A stretch of 28,009 bases of DNA from the NCBI GenBank assembly GCA_964343305.1, contig CAYFJO010000101.1:1-28009 (forward strand), written 5' to 3'. Source of the DNA: CAYFJO01 sp964343305 (GTDB taxonomy: Bacteria > Planctomycetota > Planctomycetia > Pirellulales > Pirellulaceae). The notes under the pieces are model-generated. The model ran no database searches. It had not been told where the DNA came from and worked only from the letters and a program-made list of their open reading frames with translations. A program made the translations under genes and the position numbers. How positions within the stretch are numbered: the stretch's first letter is position 1; the number at the start of each line of letters is the position of its first letter. Of this stretch, positions 15,001 to 23,529 are shown piece by piece.

Positions 15001-16631
15001 TGTATGAAGCGGCGTTCGAGCAATTCAACAAGATTCGCCAGATCAACCCAAAGCACGAAATCGGCGAACGGTCGCTGTTCGCGTTGGCGATCAATTTCTC
15101 GCAGCAACGCGATTATCGCAAGATGAAGATCGTGTTGCGCGAGTACTTGAAAGTGTTCGACAGTCCCAGCTTCGAACATTATCGCTCCGCCTGCTTCTGG
15201 GTCGGGTGGGCGTTCGAAAACGAAAAGAACTACCGCGACGCCGTGCATTTCTACAGCCGCGCGGCCGAAGAACGGTTGGTGGTCTACAAACTGGCCGACG
15301 ATCAGCCGACGCCGTCAGAGGACGAATTGAACAGGCAGTTGTCGTACGACGCGCAATTCGCGCTGGCCGAACGGATCAGTGGAGAATTTACGGACGCCTC
15401 GCTCACCGATTTTGTCGATTACCTGCAGGTCAACACGCGCGTGGACATTCAGTTTGACCCGTCCGCGCAAGCGATTGAAACGACCTTGAACAAAACTGCG
15501 TTCAAAGGAGTTCCGGCGTGGGACGTGCTGTTCGAAGGCTTGCGTCAGACCGGTTGCGGCCTGCGAGTGGAAAACTCGGAACCGCAGATCGCCGAGCGAG
15601 CGTATTACCGCATGGCGGCGTCTTATCAGAAAGACAACCTGATGCAGCAGGCACTGGAAAACTGTCGCACGCTGCTCAGCCGCTATCCCGATACGGATCG
15701 CCGGTCCGATGCCTTTCGCCTGATGATCGACATCTACAAAGGTCTGAAGGATTACGGCAAGGTCTTAGCGATGCTGCACGAATACAAGGCCACGGCTGGC
15801 AGCGAAATTGAAGAGTATCAACTCGATTTCGAAATCGGACGCATTTATTTTGACATGGCCGATTACGACAAGGCGGCCGAATCGTTCCGTCAAGCGCTCG
15901 CGGCGGCCAAGGTGTTGGACGATCGCGTCGCCATCCGCGATGGTTACGCCAAAGCCTTGTTCCGGGCTGGCGATCTGCAAAACGCGCTAGCGCAATTCGA
16001 AACACTGGCGAAGAAGGAAACCGATCCGCTGCGAATCTTCGTCGCCCAGCAGATGTCGTTCCTGATTAAGTTCTCGCTGGATCAGGTATTGGAGCGGGAA
16101 TACCCAGAAGACCACCTGCGGTTTATCCAGACGTACGAACGGTTGCCGGAAGCCGACCGCAAGAAGCTATCCCGATCACAGTTCGCCAGGGCGACGTGGA
16201 TTTATTACGTGCTGGCCCAGATCGACATCAAGAAGAACCGGACGGACGCAGCCAAGGTGAAATTGAACGCGGTGACCAGTTCGCCGGACGAATTCCTGGC
16301 CGCGGCCGCCGCATATGAGTTGGGTATGCAGTTCATGAAGCAGAAGGACTTCAAGTCGGCGCGGGAAGTCTTCGAGCATTTGCTATTCGCCATGAACTCG
16401 GCTGAATCTGCCGTCCGCGCCACCTACGCGTTAGGGATTTGTCTGGAAAAACTCGACAAGCCGAAACAAGCGTTGTCGCGGTACAAGCAGTTGGTCGACC
16501 GGTACCCGGTTTCGCCGTACGCGGAACAAGCGAAGCAGAACGCATTGTATCGAGAGAGTGTAGCTAGGGCGGAGTCCAAAGAGGCGGAATCCACGCAGTC
16601 AAGACAGTCGAACGAACGGAACAAACCATAG
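12051..16631 (+). CDS. Giant secreted SHD1-TPR protein with three STN-like modules
   Basis: 1526 residues. The start ATG at 12051 has AAGG upstream. A signal peptide (RRTRVLIIFTAIVIQCIVVS) ends near residue 31 and is followed at once by an SHD1 domain (RRWTDGTGEFSVEADLVKID, VVLRKQDGTTITVPLARLS; about residues 31-83). From about residue 95 to the end most of the protein is TPR-like helical repeats (NRQYNDAIKLLLEAVRGKPD, QRYGDARPYFEKAVRHLG, FKSAREVFEHLLFAM, KPKQALSRYKQLVDRYPVSP). Three non-TPR inserts resemble secretin/TonB short N-terminal (STN) modules: about residues 780-865 (VREALEQIIDPKRHRMELDI), 900-980 (LFRILKQIEELTGSRILWAD ... TSVLQPLDLHYRI) and 1105-1180 (FTDASLTDFVDYLQVNTRVD ... LFEGLRQTGCGLRVENSE). 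It heads a cluster with another TPR protein and ExbB/ExbD. It is inferred to be a periplasmic scaffold. The STN assignment is by eye from the pattern only. Confidence 0.85.
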   Translation: MGQTFRRRTRVLIIFTAIVIQCIVVSPSVARRWTDGTGEFSVEADLVKIDGGNVVLRKQDGTTITVPLARLSTKDREFVRDVSNRAPAQSNSTGTKRAVGLYKNRQYNDAIKLLLEAVRGKPDDQAAQQNLLIGDCYYQTQRYGDARPYFEKAVRHLGDGANKLIAEQRLVAVAFRLKDFEGANDRIDAFLSKYPNDGRAGPLLNYKMLILAARGQESRPQLQQLHKRIQDNMREYGYTAAIEADRILCEFYRNTGQSDEARKLNARIVYNFRIVIAERQSNKQPIPAAFEQAHDSAALQLGIINLDEKKTGEAIKWLENVRYDQGMKQKARLLLAKLAYERRDFQHAISYLTLRNFLDTVPEGRTKSDMYLVLGLAESSKEKPNVGNAEKYLRQVGPESKGFAQAQAALGATYHRKGLLQEAADAYTEALKSPDHAADSLFSLGEICLTQAEQATEAERRDALYRKSSDMFNQLYAKYPLSPATKRAAGHIATLKSKGVDVSFALGQDEKLQTWQKTVSRKPGSEQAVRALLSLMRTYSKAVVDKQTGRIVQPPDYIACAKFSDQLLDEKVYTGDGFTAKSWQAIRAEANYLRGQCEIASVKSHGQSKPGQTQARVLENASAERAIELFRAAQSLVDPKSLDLLKGIELGLVEAMFKSSKRETQQAAEKRFADLEADYGNDDRFQQLALELAEWYRQQGRFAAAARQYAGVADRAQDLEEDRLLDLLYTAGLLFSKAAYEALQDPTANTYALHIYPQEVITLGGLLQTYPPLQQTVDVKLPGGGRAVSGRGALLAVSKASQIPFVWRPERKIKTAFDRYLDGKRLDLPPGKYIVREALEQIIDPKRHRMELDIGLSTGKPTIEPEPGKLDDPDQHPIEIYDVSLAHLRLKAINRKFGSYAGVYGEGFSVTLFRILKQIEELTGSRILWADGIDRQEVLATEYQSFPDVKSSKQEITCGAALTSVLQPLDLHYRIVRRKVADDLYEAAFEQFNKIRQINPKHEIGERSLFALAINFSQQRDYRKMKIVLREYLKVFDSPSFEHYRSACFWVGWAFENEKNYRDAVHFYSRAAEERLVVYKLADDQPTPSEDELNRQLSYDAQFALAERISGEFTDASLTDFVDYLQVNTRVDIQFDPSAQAIETTLNKTAFKGVPAWDVLFEGLRQTGCGLRVENSEPQIAERAYYRMAASYQKDNLMQQALENCRTLLSRYPDTDRRSDAFRLMIDIYKGLKDYGKVLAMLHEYKATAGSEIEEYQLDFEIGRIYFDMADYDKAAESFRQALAAAKVLDDRVAIRDGYAKALFRAGDLQNALAQFETLAKKETDPLRIFVAQQMSFLIKFSLDQVLEREYPEDHLRFIQTYERLPEADRKKLSRSQFARATWIYYVLAQIDIKKNRTDAAKVKLNAVTSSPDEFLAAAAAYELGMQFMKQKDFKSAREVFEHLLFAMNSAESAVRATYALGICLEKLDKPKQALSRYKQLVDRYPVSPYAEQAKQNALYRESVARAESKEAESTQSRQSNERNKP

Positions 16632-16647
16632 TTTGGGATTGTCTATC

Positions 16648-19600
16648 ATGAAAACCATCTGTCTGCTGCTGGTGCTGTTGGCTTCGATGGGAATCACGGC
16701 GACAACCACGTACGCCGCTGACACGCCGGAACAGTTACTCAAAGACGCTCAACAATTGCAGCGGAACGGCAACCTGCTGCGCGCCGTCGAATCGTTCAAG
16801 CAGTTTTTGCAGAAGTACCCCGATCACACGCAGGCCATTGAAGCGCACTATCAACTAGGTAAGTCGTACGACGGTCTGGGCCAGATTGAAGAATCGATTG
16901 CTGCACTGAAAAACGTCGCGACTTCCAAGAATCGCAAGTACCGCAATCGCACTCAGGCCCTCCATCTGCTGGGTAATCAACACGGTTCGCTGAAGCAATA
17001 CAAGGAAGCGCTCAGGGTCTTCGAAGCACTGCTGGGCGAAGGAGCGGGCCTGTACGAGGACGAAGTCTTGAACCTGGCTGCCGGCTACTACGCCATCCTG
17101 GGCCAGGTGGACGAAGCGGCCGCCAAGTTCAACATTCTGAAACGGAAGAAAGAATCGCCCCTCGCTGAGGAAGCCGCGTACAAACTGTGTGTGTTGTGGA
17201 TCAAGAACGAGAGACAGGAACCGATCATCGAATCGATTCAGGATCTCGCAAACGCGTTTCCGCGACACAGACGGCTTCCCGAATTGCTGCTGCGCGCCGC
17301 TGATTTCTTCCGAGAGAAGCGGCAATTCAAAAAGAGTGTCGCCTTGTGTGACCAGTTGAAGACGCGCTACCCAAAGAACGTCGAATCGCAGGCTGGTCAA
17401 TACCTAGTCGGGATGTGCCTGCGCGATCAGGAGAAGTTTGCCGAAGCGATCGCGATGCTGGATGAGGTCGGCAAAGACAAACGATTCAAACGCGACGGCC
17501 TGGCGGCTGAAGCGCTATTCCAGGCAGCCGACATCTATATGCACAACCTGTCTGATCCTGCTCAGGCCATGCAGCGGTATGAAGACGCTGCCACACTGGC
17601 GCGCGAATCTAACAGCCTCCGAACGCCGAAGATCCTGGAACAATGCTACTTCCGCCTGGCCGAGCATCACTACCTGCAGAAGGACTGGCCGGTCGCGCTG
17701 GAGTATTACCTACTGCTGCGGGAAACCGGCACCAAACTGAACGTGCTGGGCCGCATTCTGACCTGCCAGAGGGAATTGGATGCGTCGGCATCAACAGAAA
17801 GTCTGACCGAAGGCGACCTGGATCAGGTCCGACAGAAAATCACCGAGAATCCGGGCACGGCGATCGCTGCCGAGGCCGAAGTCTTTCTGCTCGACCGCAA
17901 ACTCGCGCCAGTTTTGAAATCGACAAAAGTCTCGCAGGCGTTGGCCGACGAATACCGGAAACTCTTGAAAAAGTATTCGAAGCAGGTCCTGGCCACCGAC
18001 AATCTGGAATCGTACATCCACGCGCAAATCGGCAATGCCCTGTTTTACGCTCAGACGACTGGTGAACTCAAACAGGCAATTGCCTCGTTTGAACAGGCGC
18101 TGGCTGTCAACCCGTCCGACGACAACCCATACAAACGCAACGTGTTGGAACATCTGGCGTTGGCGGCCGAACGCGCCGGCGACAAGCCGCGGGCGGTTCG
18201 TGCTTATGACGAACTGTTTCGCATGTCGAAACAGCAATTGGCCGAGAACAAGGATGATGAACAACTGCAACAGCAAACGCTCGACTACCTGAAGAGCCTG
18301 GTGACGCGGGCCGACACCAGTGACCTGATCGAGCAATCGCTGCAAATGTGCCGCGACACGATCCAGCAGCACGGGCAATTGTCCGACCTGTCTCGCGGGG
18401 CCCGTTTCTACATGGGCGAACTGCATTATCTGAAGAAAGACTATTCCGCCGCCGCGCGAGAATTCGGCAACTTCATTCGGGTTTATGGCCCCGAACAGGA
18501 TTCACTGGGCGACGTTCACAACGGCCCGTGGAATCCGAAGCCAGTCGACGAGAAAGTCGCACAGATTTACGAAGCGGCGATCCGCATCGCGCATAGCTGG
18601 TACGTGCAGGGCCACGACCAGAACACGATCAAAGCACACCGCTGGATCGCCAAGAACATGCCTCACAACAACCAACACATGGCGGAAGTGCAGTATTGGC
18701 TGGCAATGGAACTGGGAAAAGGCAAACAGGGCGAAACTCGCACGGCCAGAAGCGAACAGGCCGAGGCGTTGTGGAAGAACGTTGTCAACACGTCGTTCAA
18801 TTTCCAAGACCCCAAATTCGCGTCGTCGTATCACTTCTGGGTGAAACCAAAGGATGCGCGGTTCCAGCCGATGCAGAAGTACGTCAAAACGGCCTGCTTG
18901 CGTGCAGGAGAATTGTTCACCGACTTGAAAGAACACGAATTGGCGGCAGGCTGCTTCGCGCAGTACATCAAGCTGTATCCGCGGCAAGTGAAGCAGAGTT
19001 CGAATCCAGCCGACGTCAAGGCCGACGAAATGTACGACATCGCTCATTATTCGTTGGGCCGGCAGTATGCGGTGCTGGGTTACACCGACAAGTTGATCGA
19101 TCACTACAAGGCATACAATTCGGGCCTGCGCGACAGCCGGTTTCGTGTCTCGGCGCTGCGGCTGATGGGCTATCACGCCGGCCAGGCGCAGCGGTACGAT
19201 GCGGCCGTCGATGCCTATGCAACTTTGCTGGACGAATACGGGCCGAACCATTACGACGACAAAGGCAACGTGATCCCGGTGCCAACGCAGCAACGATTGC
19301 GGCGCGGCAACACCAAGTGGAACGGCATCCGCCTGCCACCGCCAGAAAGCTACGACGACGGGCAAATCCGCTATGCCCTGGGCTTTTTGTATTGGCGGCA
19401 GAATGACTGGCAGAACTGTACGGTCGCGCTAAAGCCGTTTGTTGACGACGAATCACTAAAGAAGAAAAAGAGCCGCCCGCAAGCGCTGTTCATGCTGGGG
19501 CAGAGCCATTTTCGGTTGTACGACTACACGAACGGTTCGCAGGCGCTGCAGATTCTGTTGCGCGATCATCCTCGATTCGAAGCGATTCAGGAAGCCTACG

Positions 19601-20097
19601 TCTTGACCGCTCGCGGACTCGCGGAAACTGAGGCTTGGTCGCAACTGGATTTGCAGTACCGCCGGTTCATCGCCGAATGGCCCACGTCCGATCGAAGACC
19701 TCACATGGATTTGTACGCGGCCTTGTCGTTGCTGGGCCAGGGACAACGCCCCAAGGGCCTGGCCAATCTGAAGAGTCTGGCAGATGGCGAGACGTACGAA
19801 GATGTCAAGGCCGACGCCTGCTATCACCTGGCGCTCGACTATCAAACCGGCGAGGCCGCGAACAACGAAGCGGCTCGGCAGTATTTTGTCAAGAGCGTCC
19901 AGACCTACGCGCGTCCCCGGGCGTGTTTGGAAGGAGCGAAATGTTGCATCGCACTCCAGGATTGGAACCAGGCCCACACGATGCTCGACAAACTGATCCG
20001 ATATTTTCCCGACGGTGATCCCCGCTTGATCGAGGAAGGCAAGAAGCTGTTGCCGCAGGTGTCGAAAGAAATTGCCAAGGCAAATGAAAGGAAGTGA
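16648..20097 (+). CDS. Large secreted TPR-repeat protein
   Basis: 1149 residues from the ATG at 16648, 16 bases after the preceding stop. A TTG five codons earlier is less likely because the ATG begins a clean signal peptide (MKTICLLLVLLASMGITATT, cleavage after TYA near residue 24). The whole mature protein is tetratricopeptide-like: the first repeats read PEQLLKDAQQLQRNGNLLRA, VESFKQFLQKYPDHTQAIEA and HYQLGKSYDGLGQIEESIAA. Many later copies follow (YKEALRVFEALLGEGAGLYE, TGELKQAIASFEQALAVNPS, HELAAGCFAQYIKLYPR, WNQAHTMLDKLIRYFPDGDP). The spacing and 'KYP' ends resemble YbgF/CpoB and BamD-type periplasmic TPRs, which work beside Tol-Pal and Bam. Co-location with ExbB/ExbD supports an envelope role. 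No catalytic motif is visible. Confidence 0.88.
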   Translation: MKTICLLLVLLASMGITATTTYAADTPEQLLKDAQQLQRNGNLLRAVESFKQFLQKYPDHTQAIEAHYQLGKSYDGLGQIEESIAALKNVATSKNRKYRNRTQALHLLGNQHGSLKQYKEALRVFEALLGEGAGLYEDEVLNLAAGYYAILGQVDEAAAKFNILKRKKESPLAEEAAYKLCVLWIKNERQEPIIESIQDLANAFPRHRRLPELLLRAADFFREKRQFKKSVALCDQLKTRYPKNVESQAGQYLVGMCLRDQEKFAEAIAMLDEVGKDKRFKRDGLAAEALFQAADIYMHNLSDPAQAMQRYEDAATLARESNSLRTPKILEQCYFRLAEHHYLQKDWPVALEYYLLLRETGTKLNVLGRILTCQRELDASASTESLTEGDLDQVRQKITENPGTAIAAEAEVFLLDRKLAPVLKSTKVSQALADEYRKLLKKYSKQVLATDNLESYIHAQIGNALFYAQTTGELKQAIASFEQALAVNPSDDNPYKRNVLEHLALAAERAGDKPRAVRAYDELFRMSKQQLAENKDDEQLQQQTLDYLKSLVTRADTSDLIEQSLQMCRDTIQQHGQLSDLSRGARFYMGELHYLKKDYSAAAREFGNFIRVYGPEQDSLGDVHNGPWNPKPVDEKVAQIYEAAIRIAHSWYVQGHDQNTIKAHRWIAKNMPHNNQHMAEVQYWLAMELGKGKQGETRTARSEQAEALWKNVVNTSFNFQDPKFASSYHFWVKPKDARFQPMQKYVKTACLRAGELFTDLKEHELAAGCFAQYIKLYPRQVKQSSNPADVKADEMYDIAHYSLGRQYAVLGYTDKLIDHYKAYNSGLRDSRFRVSALRLMGYHAGQAQRYDAAVDAYATLLDEYGPNHYDDKGNVIPVPTQQRLRRGNTKWNGIRLPPPESYDDGQIRYALGFLYWRQNDWQNCTVALKPFVDDESLKKKKSRPQALFMLGQSHFRLYDYTNGSQALQILLRDHPRFEAIQEAYVLTARGLAETEAWSQLDLQYRRFIAEWPTSDRRPHMDLYAALSLLGQGQRPKGLANLKSLADGETYEDVKADACYHLALDYQTGEAANNEAARQYFVKSVQTYARPRACLEGAKCCIALQDWNQAHTMLDKLIRYFPDGDPRLIEEGKKLLPQVSKEIAKANERK

Positions 20098-20176
20098 TGG
20101 GATGTTGTTTGACCGCACACAACACCGCACCCAAATGACTATAACGATCACTTCAAGACAACCCATCTTTGGAACG

Positions 20177-21259
20177 ATGAACATGAAATTGATTCTCACA
20201 CTTTGGCTGATGGCTCTGAGCCTGATGGCCGCCTTGCCAGCTACCAGCATCGCTCAGGAGACCGACATGTTGGATCTGGATTCGCTGCTCACCGAGGACG
20301 AACCGGCTACGGAAGCACCGATGGACGAGGAGATCGAACCGGGCGACAACAAGGAATTCAAAGTCACCACCGACGACGACATCACGTCGCTTGAAGTCGG
20401 CGACATCTATAAGAGCGCGGGTTCGCTGTTCAAGGTTCTGAAGATCAGGTCGAAGGGTTCCGAAGGCGGTTCGTTCACCGTACAGCGCATTGGTGGCAAA
20501 ACCGATCCCAGCCAATCTTGGAACCGCACCAGTGGACTCGGCCCGTTGCAGATTGTCAGCCGCCAAACGCTGTGGGACATCTATCTAGCGAGCGGCACAA
20601 TCATGCACGCTATCGCACTCTGCCTGTTGGGGGTTATCGTGATCGCCTTCAACAGCGCCTGGGTTTATCGCCACGGTCGGCAGGCGTCGCACACGTTTGT
20701 CGAACCGGCTCGCAGTTCGTTGGAAAAGGAAGACATCAAAGGCTTCCATAACCTGGCGATGCAGGAAAAAGGCCTGTTTGGGCACATTTGCCGGGCGATG
20801 TCGGTGCGGTTCGATACATCGACGCTGGACGACATCAAGCTGCGTTGCGAAGTCGAAGCAAATCGGCAGACACGCGCGTTGCGGGCTCCGCTGAAAGCTC
20901 TCAGCCTGATCGCCACGGTTGCTCCGTTGCTGGGATTGCTGGGTACCGTCATCGGCATGGTGGTTTGCTTCGAAAGCGTGGCATATGAAGCCGCCAGCGC
21001 GGCCAAATCGCAAACGCTGGCCACCGGAATTCGCACAGCGTTGTTCACAACCGCGGGCGGCCTGAGCGTCGCGATTCCCGCGTTGCTGGTGTTGTACGTT
21101 TCGAATCTGCGACTGAACTCGGTCATCTCGCGTTGCGAATCGCTGACCGAACAATTCATCCACCAAATCGCCCAGATCAAGCGCCGCAACGGGCCAGCGT
21201 CCGCCACTTCAAACGACACTTCGGTGAACGAACCAGAAATGGCCGGCGATACCGCTTGA
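20177..21259 (+). CDS. MotA/TolQ/ExbB-family proton-channel protein with N-terminal periplasmic extension
   Basis: 360 residues from the ATG at 20177 (MNMKLILTLWLMALSLMAAL, a signal peptide ending near TSIAQ). An upstream in-frame ATG at 20072 would overlap the previous gene and bury the signal. Residues about 27-130 are an acidic then beta-rich periplasmic extension not found in classical ExbB. Three transmembrane helices follow: IMHAIALCLLGVIVIAFNSA (about residue 145), LKALSLIATVAPLLGLLGTV (about 265) and LFTTAGGLSVAIPALLVLYV (about 310). The segment APLLGLLGTVIGMVVCF followed by GIRTALFTTAGGLSVAIPAL is the diagnostic TolQ/ExbB signature. With the ExbD-like protein next door it should form an inner-membrane stator driven by the ion gradient. 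Planctomycete homologues often carry such N-terminal extensions. Confidence 0.92.
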   Translation: MNMKLILTLWLMALSLMAALPATSIAQETDMLDLDSLLTEDEPATEAPMDEEIEPGDNKEFKVTTDDDITSLEVGDIYKSAGSLFKVLKIRSKGSEGGSFTVQRIGGKTDPSQSWNRTSGLGPLQIVSRQTLWDIYLASGTIMHAIALCLLGVIVIAFNSAWVYRHGRQASHTFVEPARSSLEKEDIKGFHNLAMQEKGLFGHICRAMSVRFDTSTLDDIKLRCEVEANRQTRALRAPLKALSLIATVAPLLGLLGTVIGMVVCFESVAYEAASAAKSQTLATGIRTALFTTAGGLSVAIPALLVLYVSNLRLNSVISRCESLTEQFIHQIAQIKRRNGPASATSNDTSVNEPEMAGDTA

Positions 21260-21324
21260 AAGGAAAGCCGGATGTCGGCATTCACCAGGCATCCATTTGC
21301 CCAGACTGACTGAACGAGCCAACC

Positions 21325-21759
21325 ATGAAATTCACAGACGACAACGACGAATCTGGCTTCGAATTGAATATGACGCCGATGGTCGACATTGTGTTTCTGC
21401 TGATCATCTTCTTCCTCACAACGACATCGATCATCCAATTGGAACAAGACCTATCGATTGACCTGCCGAAGCAAAGCGAAGAGATCAAGGCGAAGGCTCC
21501 GCCCGCACGGCCGATCGTCGTCAACGTGCGGCATCTCCCCGGCGGCAAGGCCTACTATCACGTCGAGAACGAACCGATGACGCTGTCGTCGCTGACCGCA
21601 AATCTCAGCCGCGCGAAAATTCGCTACAAAGACCAAGCTGTCGTCATCCGAGGTGATCGCAATGTTAAATGGGAACACATCGCTGCAGTCATGAGTTGCT
21701 GTGGCCAAGTAGGTATTTCAAAAGTGTCCGCGACCGTCGAAGTCAAGAGAAAATTCTAG
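21325..21759 (+). CDS. ExbD/TolR-family protein
   Basis: 144 residues, the usual ExbD length. The N-terminal cytoplasmic tail is followed by one transmembrane helix (MTPMVDIVFLLIIFFLTTTS) containing Asp21, the proton-carrying residue required in ExbD/TolR. The periplasmic domain begins LEQDLSIDLPKQSEE and contains the typical VVIRGDRNVKWEHIAAVMSC segment (family 'v.IrgD......v..vmd..'). It lies 65 bases after the ExbB-like gene and 10 bases before the next gene. It is the partner of the ExbB-like channel, coupling ion flow to a periplasmic effector. Confidence 0.93.
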   Translation: MKFTDDNDESGFELNMTPMVDIVFLLIIFFLTTTSIIQLEQDLSIDLPKQSEEIKAKAPPARPIVVNVRHLPGGKAYYHVENEPMTLSSLTANLSRAKIRYKDQAVVIRGDRNVKWEHIAAVMSCCGQVGISKVSATVEVKRKF

Positions 21760-21769
21760 AGGCTACGCC

Positions 21770-23482
21770 GTGTCACCAACCGAACGCGTCAAACAACGCA
21801 AGCCGATCGATGAGTTGGGACCGCCCACACCGATCGTTGACCGTAAAGCCGTCCTGGCTGGGGTGATCATCAGTGCCGGTCTGCTGGTGTTCGCGATCCT
21901 GTGGAAACTGGCGCCTAACCCAAATGTCCTTGGCGAGTTGCAGGACTTCGAATTCACCGTCGCCGAACCCGACACCGACGAATTTGAACTCGAAGACCCG
22001 ATTCGCGAGATCATCAAGGAACGGCCCGAAGAACAGGAGATGCAGGAAGTTGAAGCGCCGAACATTCAAATCGCGACGGTGCCAACCGAGGTCGTGGAAC
22101 AAGACATCGTCAAGAGCATCAACGTGCAAATTGACGCCCCGGAAATCGACGTGTTGTCCGACGAGATCGAGATCCAAGACACGCCGTTCGAAATCTCTGA
22201 GACCTCCGAAGACGTGCAGTTCGCGCTGGACGCCATCGCCGCCGACGTTGCCGAACCGGCCGACATTTTTAAATACGAGGACCCCATTCCGCCGGACAAG
22301 CCTCGGTTGTTCACGATTAACCGAGCACCACAGCCGAACCGCACGCTCAGCGTGTTGCCGAAAGCGTTCGGCGACCAGGAGGCGCCGTCGCTAGGTCGCT
22401 TGGGACCGATCGACGTCAATCTATTCGGTACGGGCGATTTCTTGCGCACGATGGAACGATCCGGCGGCGCGAAAGCCAAGGCCTCCGTCGATGCCGCTCT
22501 GCAATGGTTGGCCGCACATCAGGAACCCAGCGGCATTTGGAAGACCGAAAAGTACGAAGGCACTGAGCCCGGCGAATTGGCCGCGACCGGTCTGGCCGTG
22601 TTGGCCTTAATGGGCGGCGGCCACACGACTCGAAAGGGAGAATACCGGCGCAACGTGTTGCGGGGTGTTGAAGAAATCATGCGGCATCAACGGGACAGCG
22701 GGCTGATCACAAGTGCCGGTGCGAACCTCTATACTCACGCGATTTGCTCGATCGCCTTGTGCGAAGCGTACGGTCGGGCGAACGACCCACGGATCGGAAC
22801 GGCGGCACAAAAGGCCGTCAAATACATCGAGTACGGCGTGAACACCGACGGCGGCTGGCGATATACGCCACGCGGCACCGTCAGCGACTTGTCGGTAACC
22901 GCCTGGTTCATTCAGGCGTTAAAGACGGCCAAGCTAGCGCGGATCGAATTCGATAGCGCGATTTATTCGCAAGCGTTGGCATTCTTGGACAGCGTAACAG
23001 ACCAGGGTGCCAGCCGCGATTCTAGTGGCGCGATCGGATACACGTTTTCCACTGATCAGCGAATCGCAAATTCGCATCCAGCGCTGACGGCCGCCGGCAT
23101 GTTGATCCGTCAGTTCACGGGTACCGGAGTCCGCAATCACCTGCTGGTCAAAGGAGCCAACCTGACGCGCACGAATTCACCCAGGTGGCAGAAAAAGGAC
23201 TTCTACCTGTGGTACTACGCCACGTATGCCATGCACAACATGGGTGGCGAGCACCGCCTGTGGTGGAATCAACGGATCCGCAACGTATTGCTGGAACACC
23301 AAAGCCGCCAGGGCGACAATGCCGGAAGCTGGGATCCCGAAGGCGCCCACTGGGGCGAGCAAGGCGGCCGCGTCTACACAACAGCCCTGGGCGCCTTATG
23401 CCTGGAAGTCTACTACCGTTATTCGGAAGCCCTCAACAGCTTCGGCACCGCGCCGGATTTGGATGAGTTGTTCTTGGAATAA
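21770..23482 (+). CDS. Membrane-anchored protein with squalene-cyclase/prenyltransferase-like alpha barrel, in TonB position
   Basis: 570 residues from a GTG at 21770 with AGAGG about 10 bases upstream, beginning 10 bases after the exbD-like stop. A short cytoplasmic tail leads to one transmembrane helix (KAVLAGVIISAGLLVFAILW, about residues 25-46). A very acidic extended stretch to about residue 230 follows (FEFTVAEPDTDEFELEDPIR, EERPEEQEMQEVEAP-like repeats). From about residue 235 there is an alpha/alpha barrel with prenyltransferase/squalene-oxidase repeats: VDAALQWLAAHQEPSGIWKT, YIEYGVNTDGGWRYTPRGTV, SVTAWFIQALKTAKLARIEF, GSWDPEGAHWGEQGGRVYTT. The catalytic DxDD of squalene-hopene cyclase is not evident, so it may bind rather than cyclise. 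Its N-terminal anchor plus long charged spacer next to ExbBD is the architecture of TonB, with acid replacing the Pro/Lys spacer. Confidence 0.88.
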   Translation: MSPTERVKQRKPIDELGPPTPIVDRKAVLAGVIISAGLLVFAILWKLAPNPNVLGELQDFEFTVAEPDTDEFELEDPIREIIKERPEEQEMQEVEAPNIQIATVPTEVVEQDIVKSINVQIDAPEIDVLSDEIEIQDTPFEISETSEDVQFALDAIAADVAEPADIFKYEDPIPPDKPRLFTINRAPQPNRTLSVLPKAFGDQEAPSLGRLGPIDVNLFGTGDFLRTMERSGGAKAKASVDAALQWLAAHQEPSGIWKTEKYEGTEPGELAATGLAVLALMGGGHTTRKGEYRRNVLRGVEEIMRHQRDSGLITSAGANLYTHAICSIALCEAYGRANDPRIGTAAQKAVKYIEYGVNTDGGWRYTPRGTVSDLSVTAWFIQALKTAKLARIEFDSAIYSQALAFLDSVTDQGASRDSSGAIGYTFSTDQRIANSHPALTAAGMLIRQFTGTGVRNHLLVKGANLTRTNSPRWQKKDFYLWYYATYAMHNMGGEHRLWWNQRIRNVLLEHQSRQGDNAGSWDPEGAHWGEQGGRVYTTALGALCLEVYYRYSEALNSFGTAPDLDELFLE

Positions 23483-23529
23483 ATGCGACGCGTTTACTAA
23501 CACTCCTCAGCGATAGAGGTAGAAGTTTG

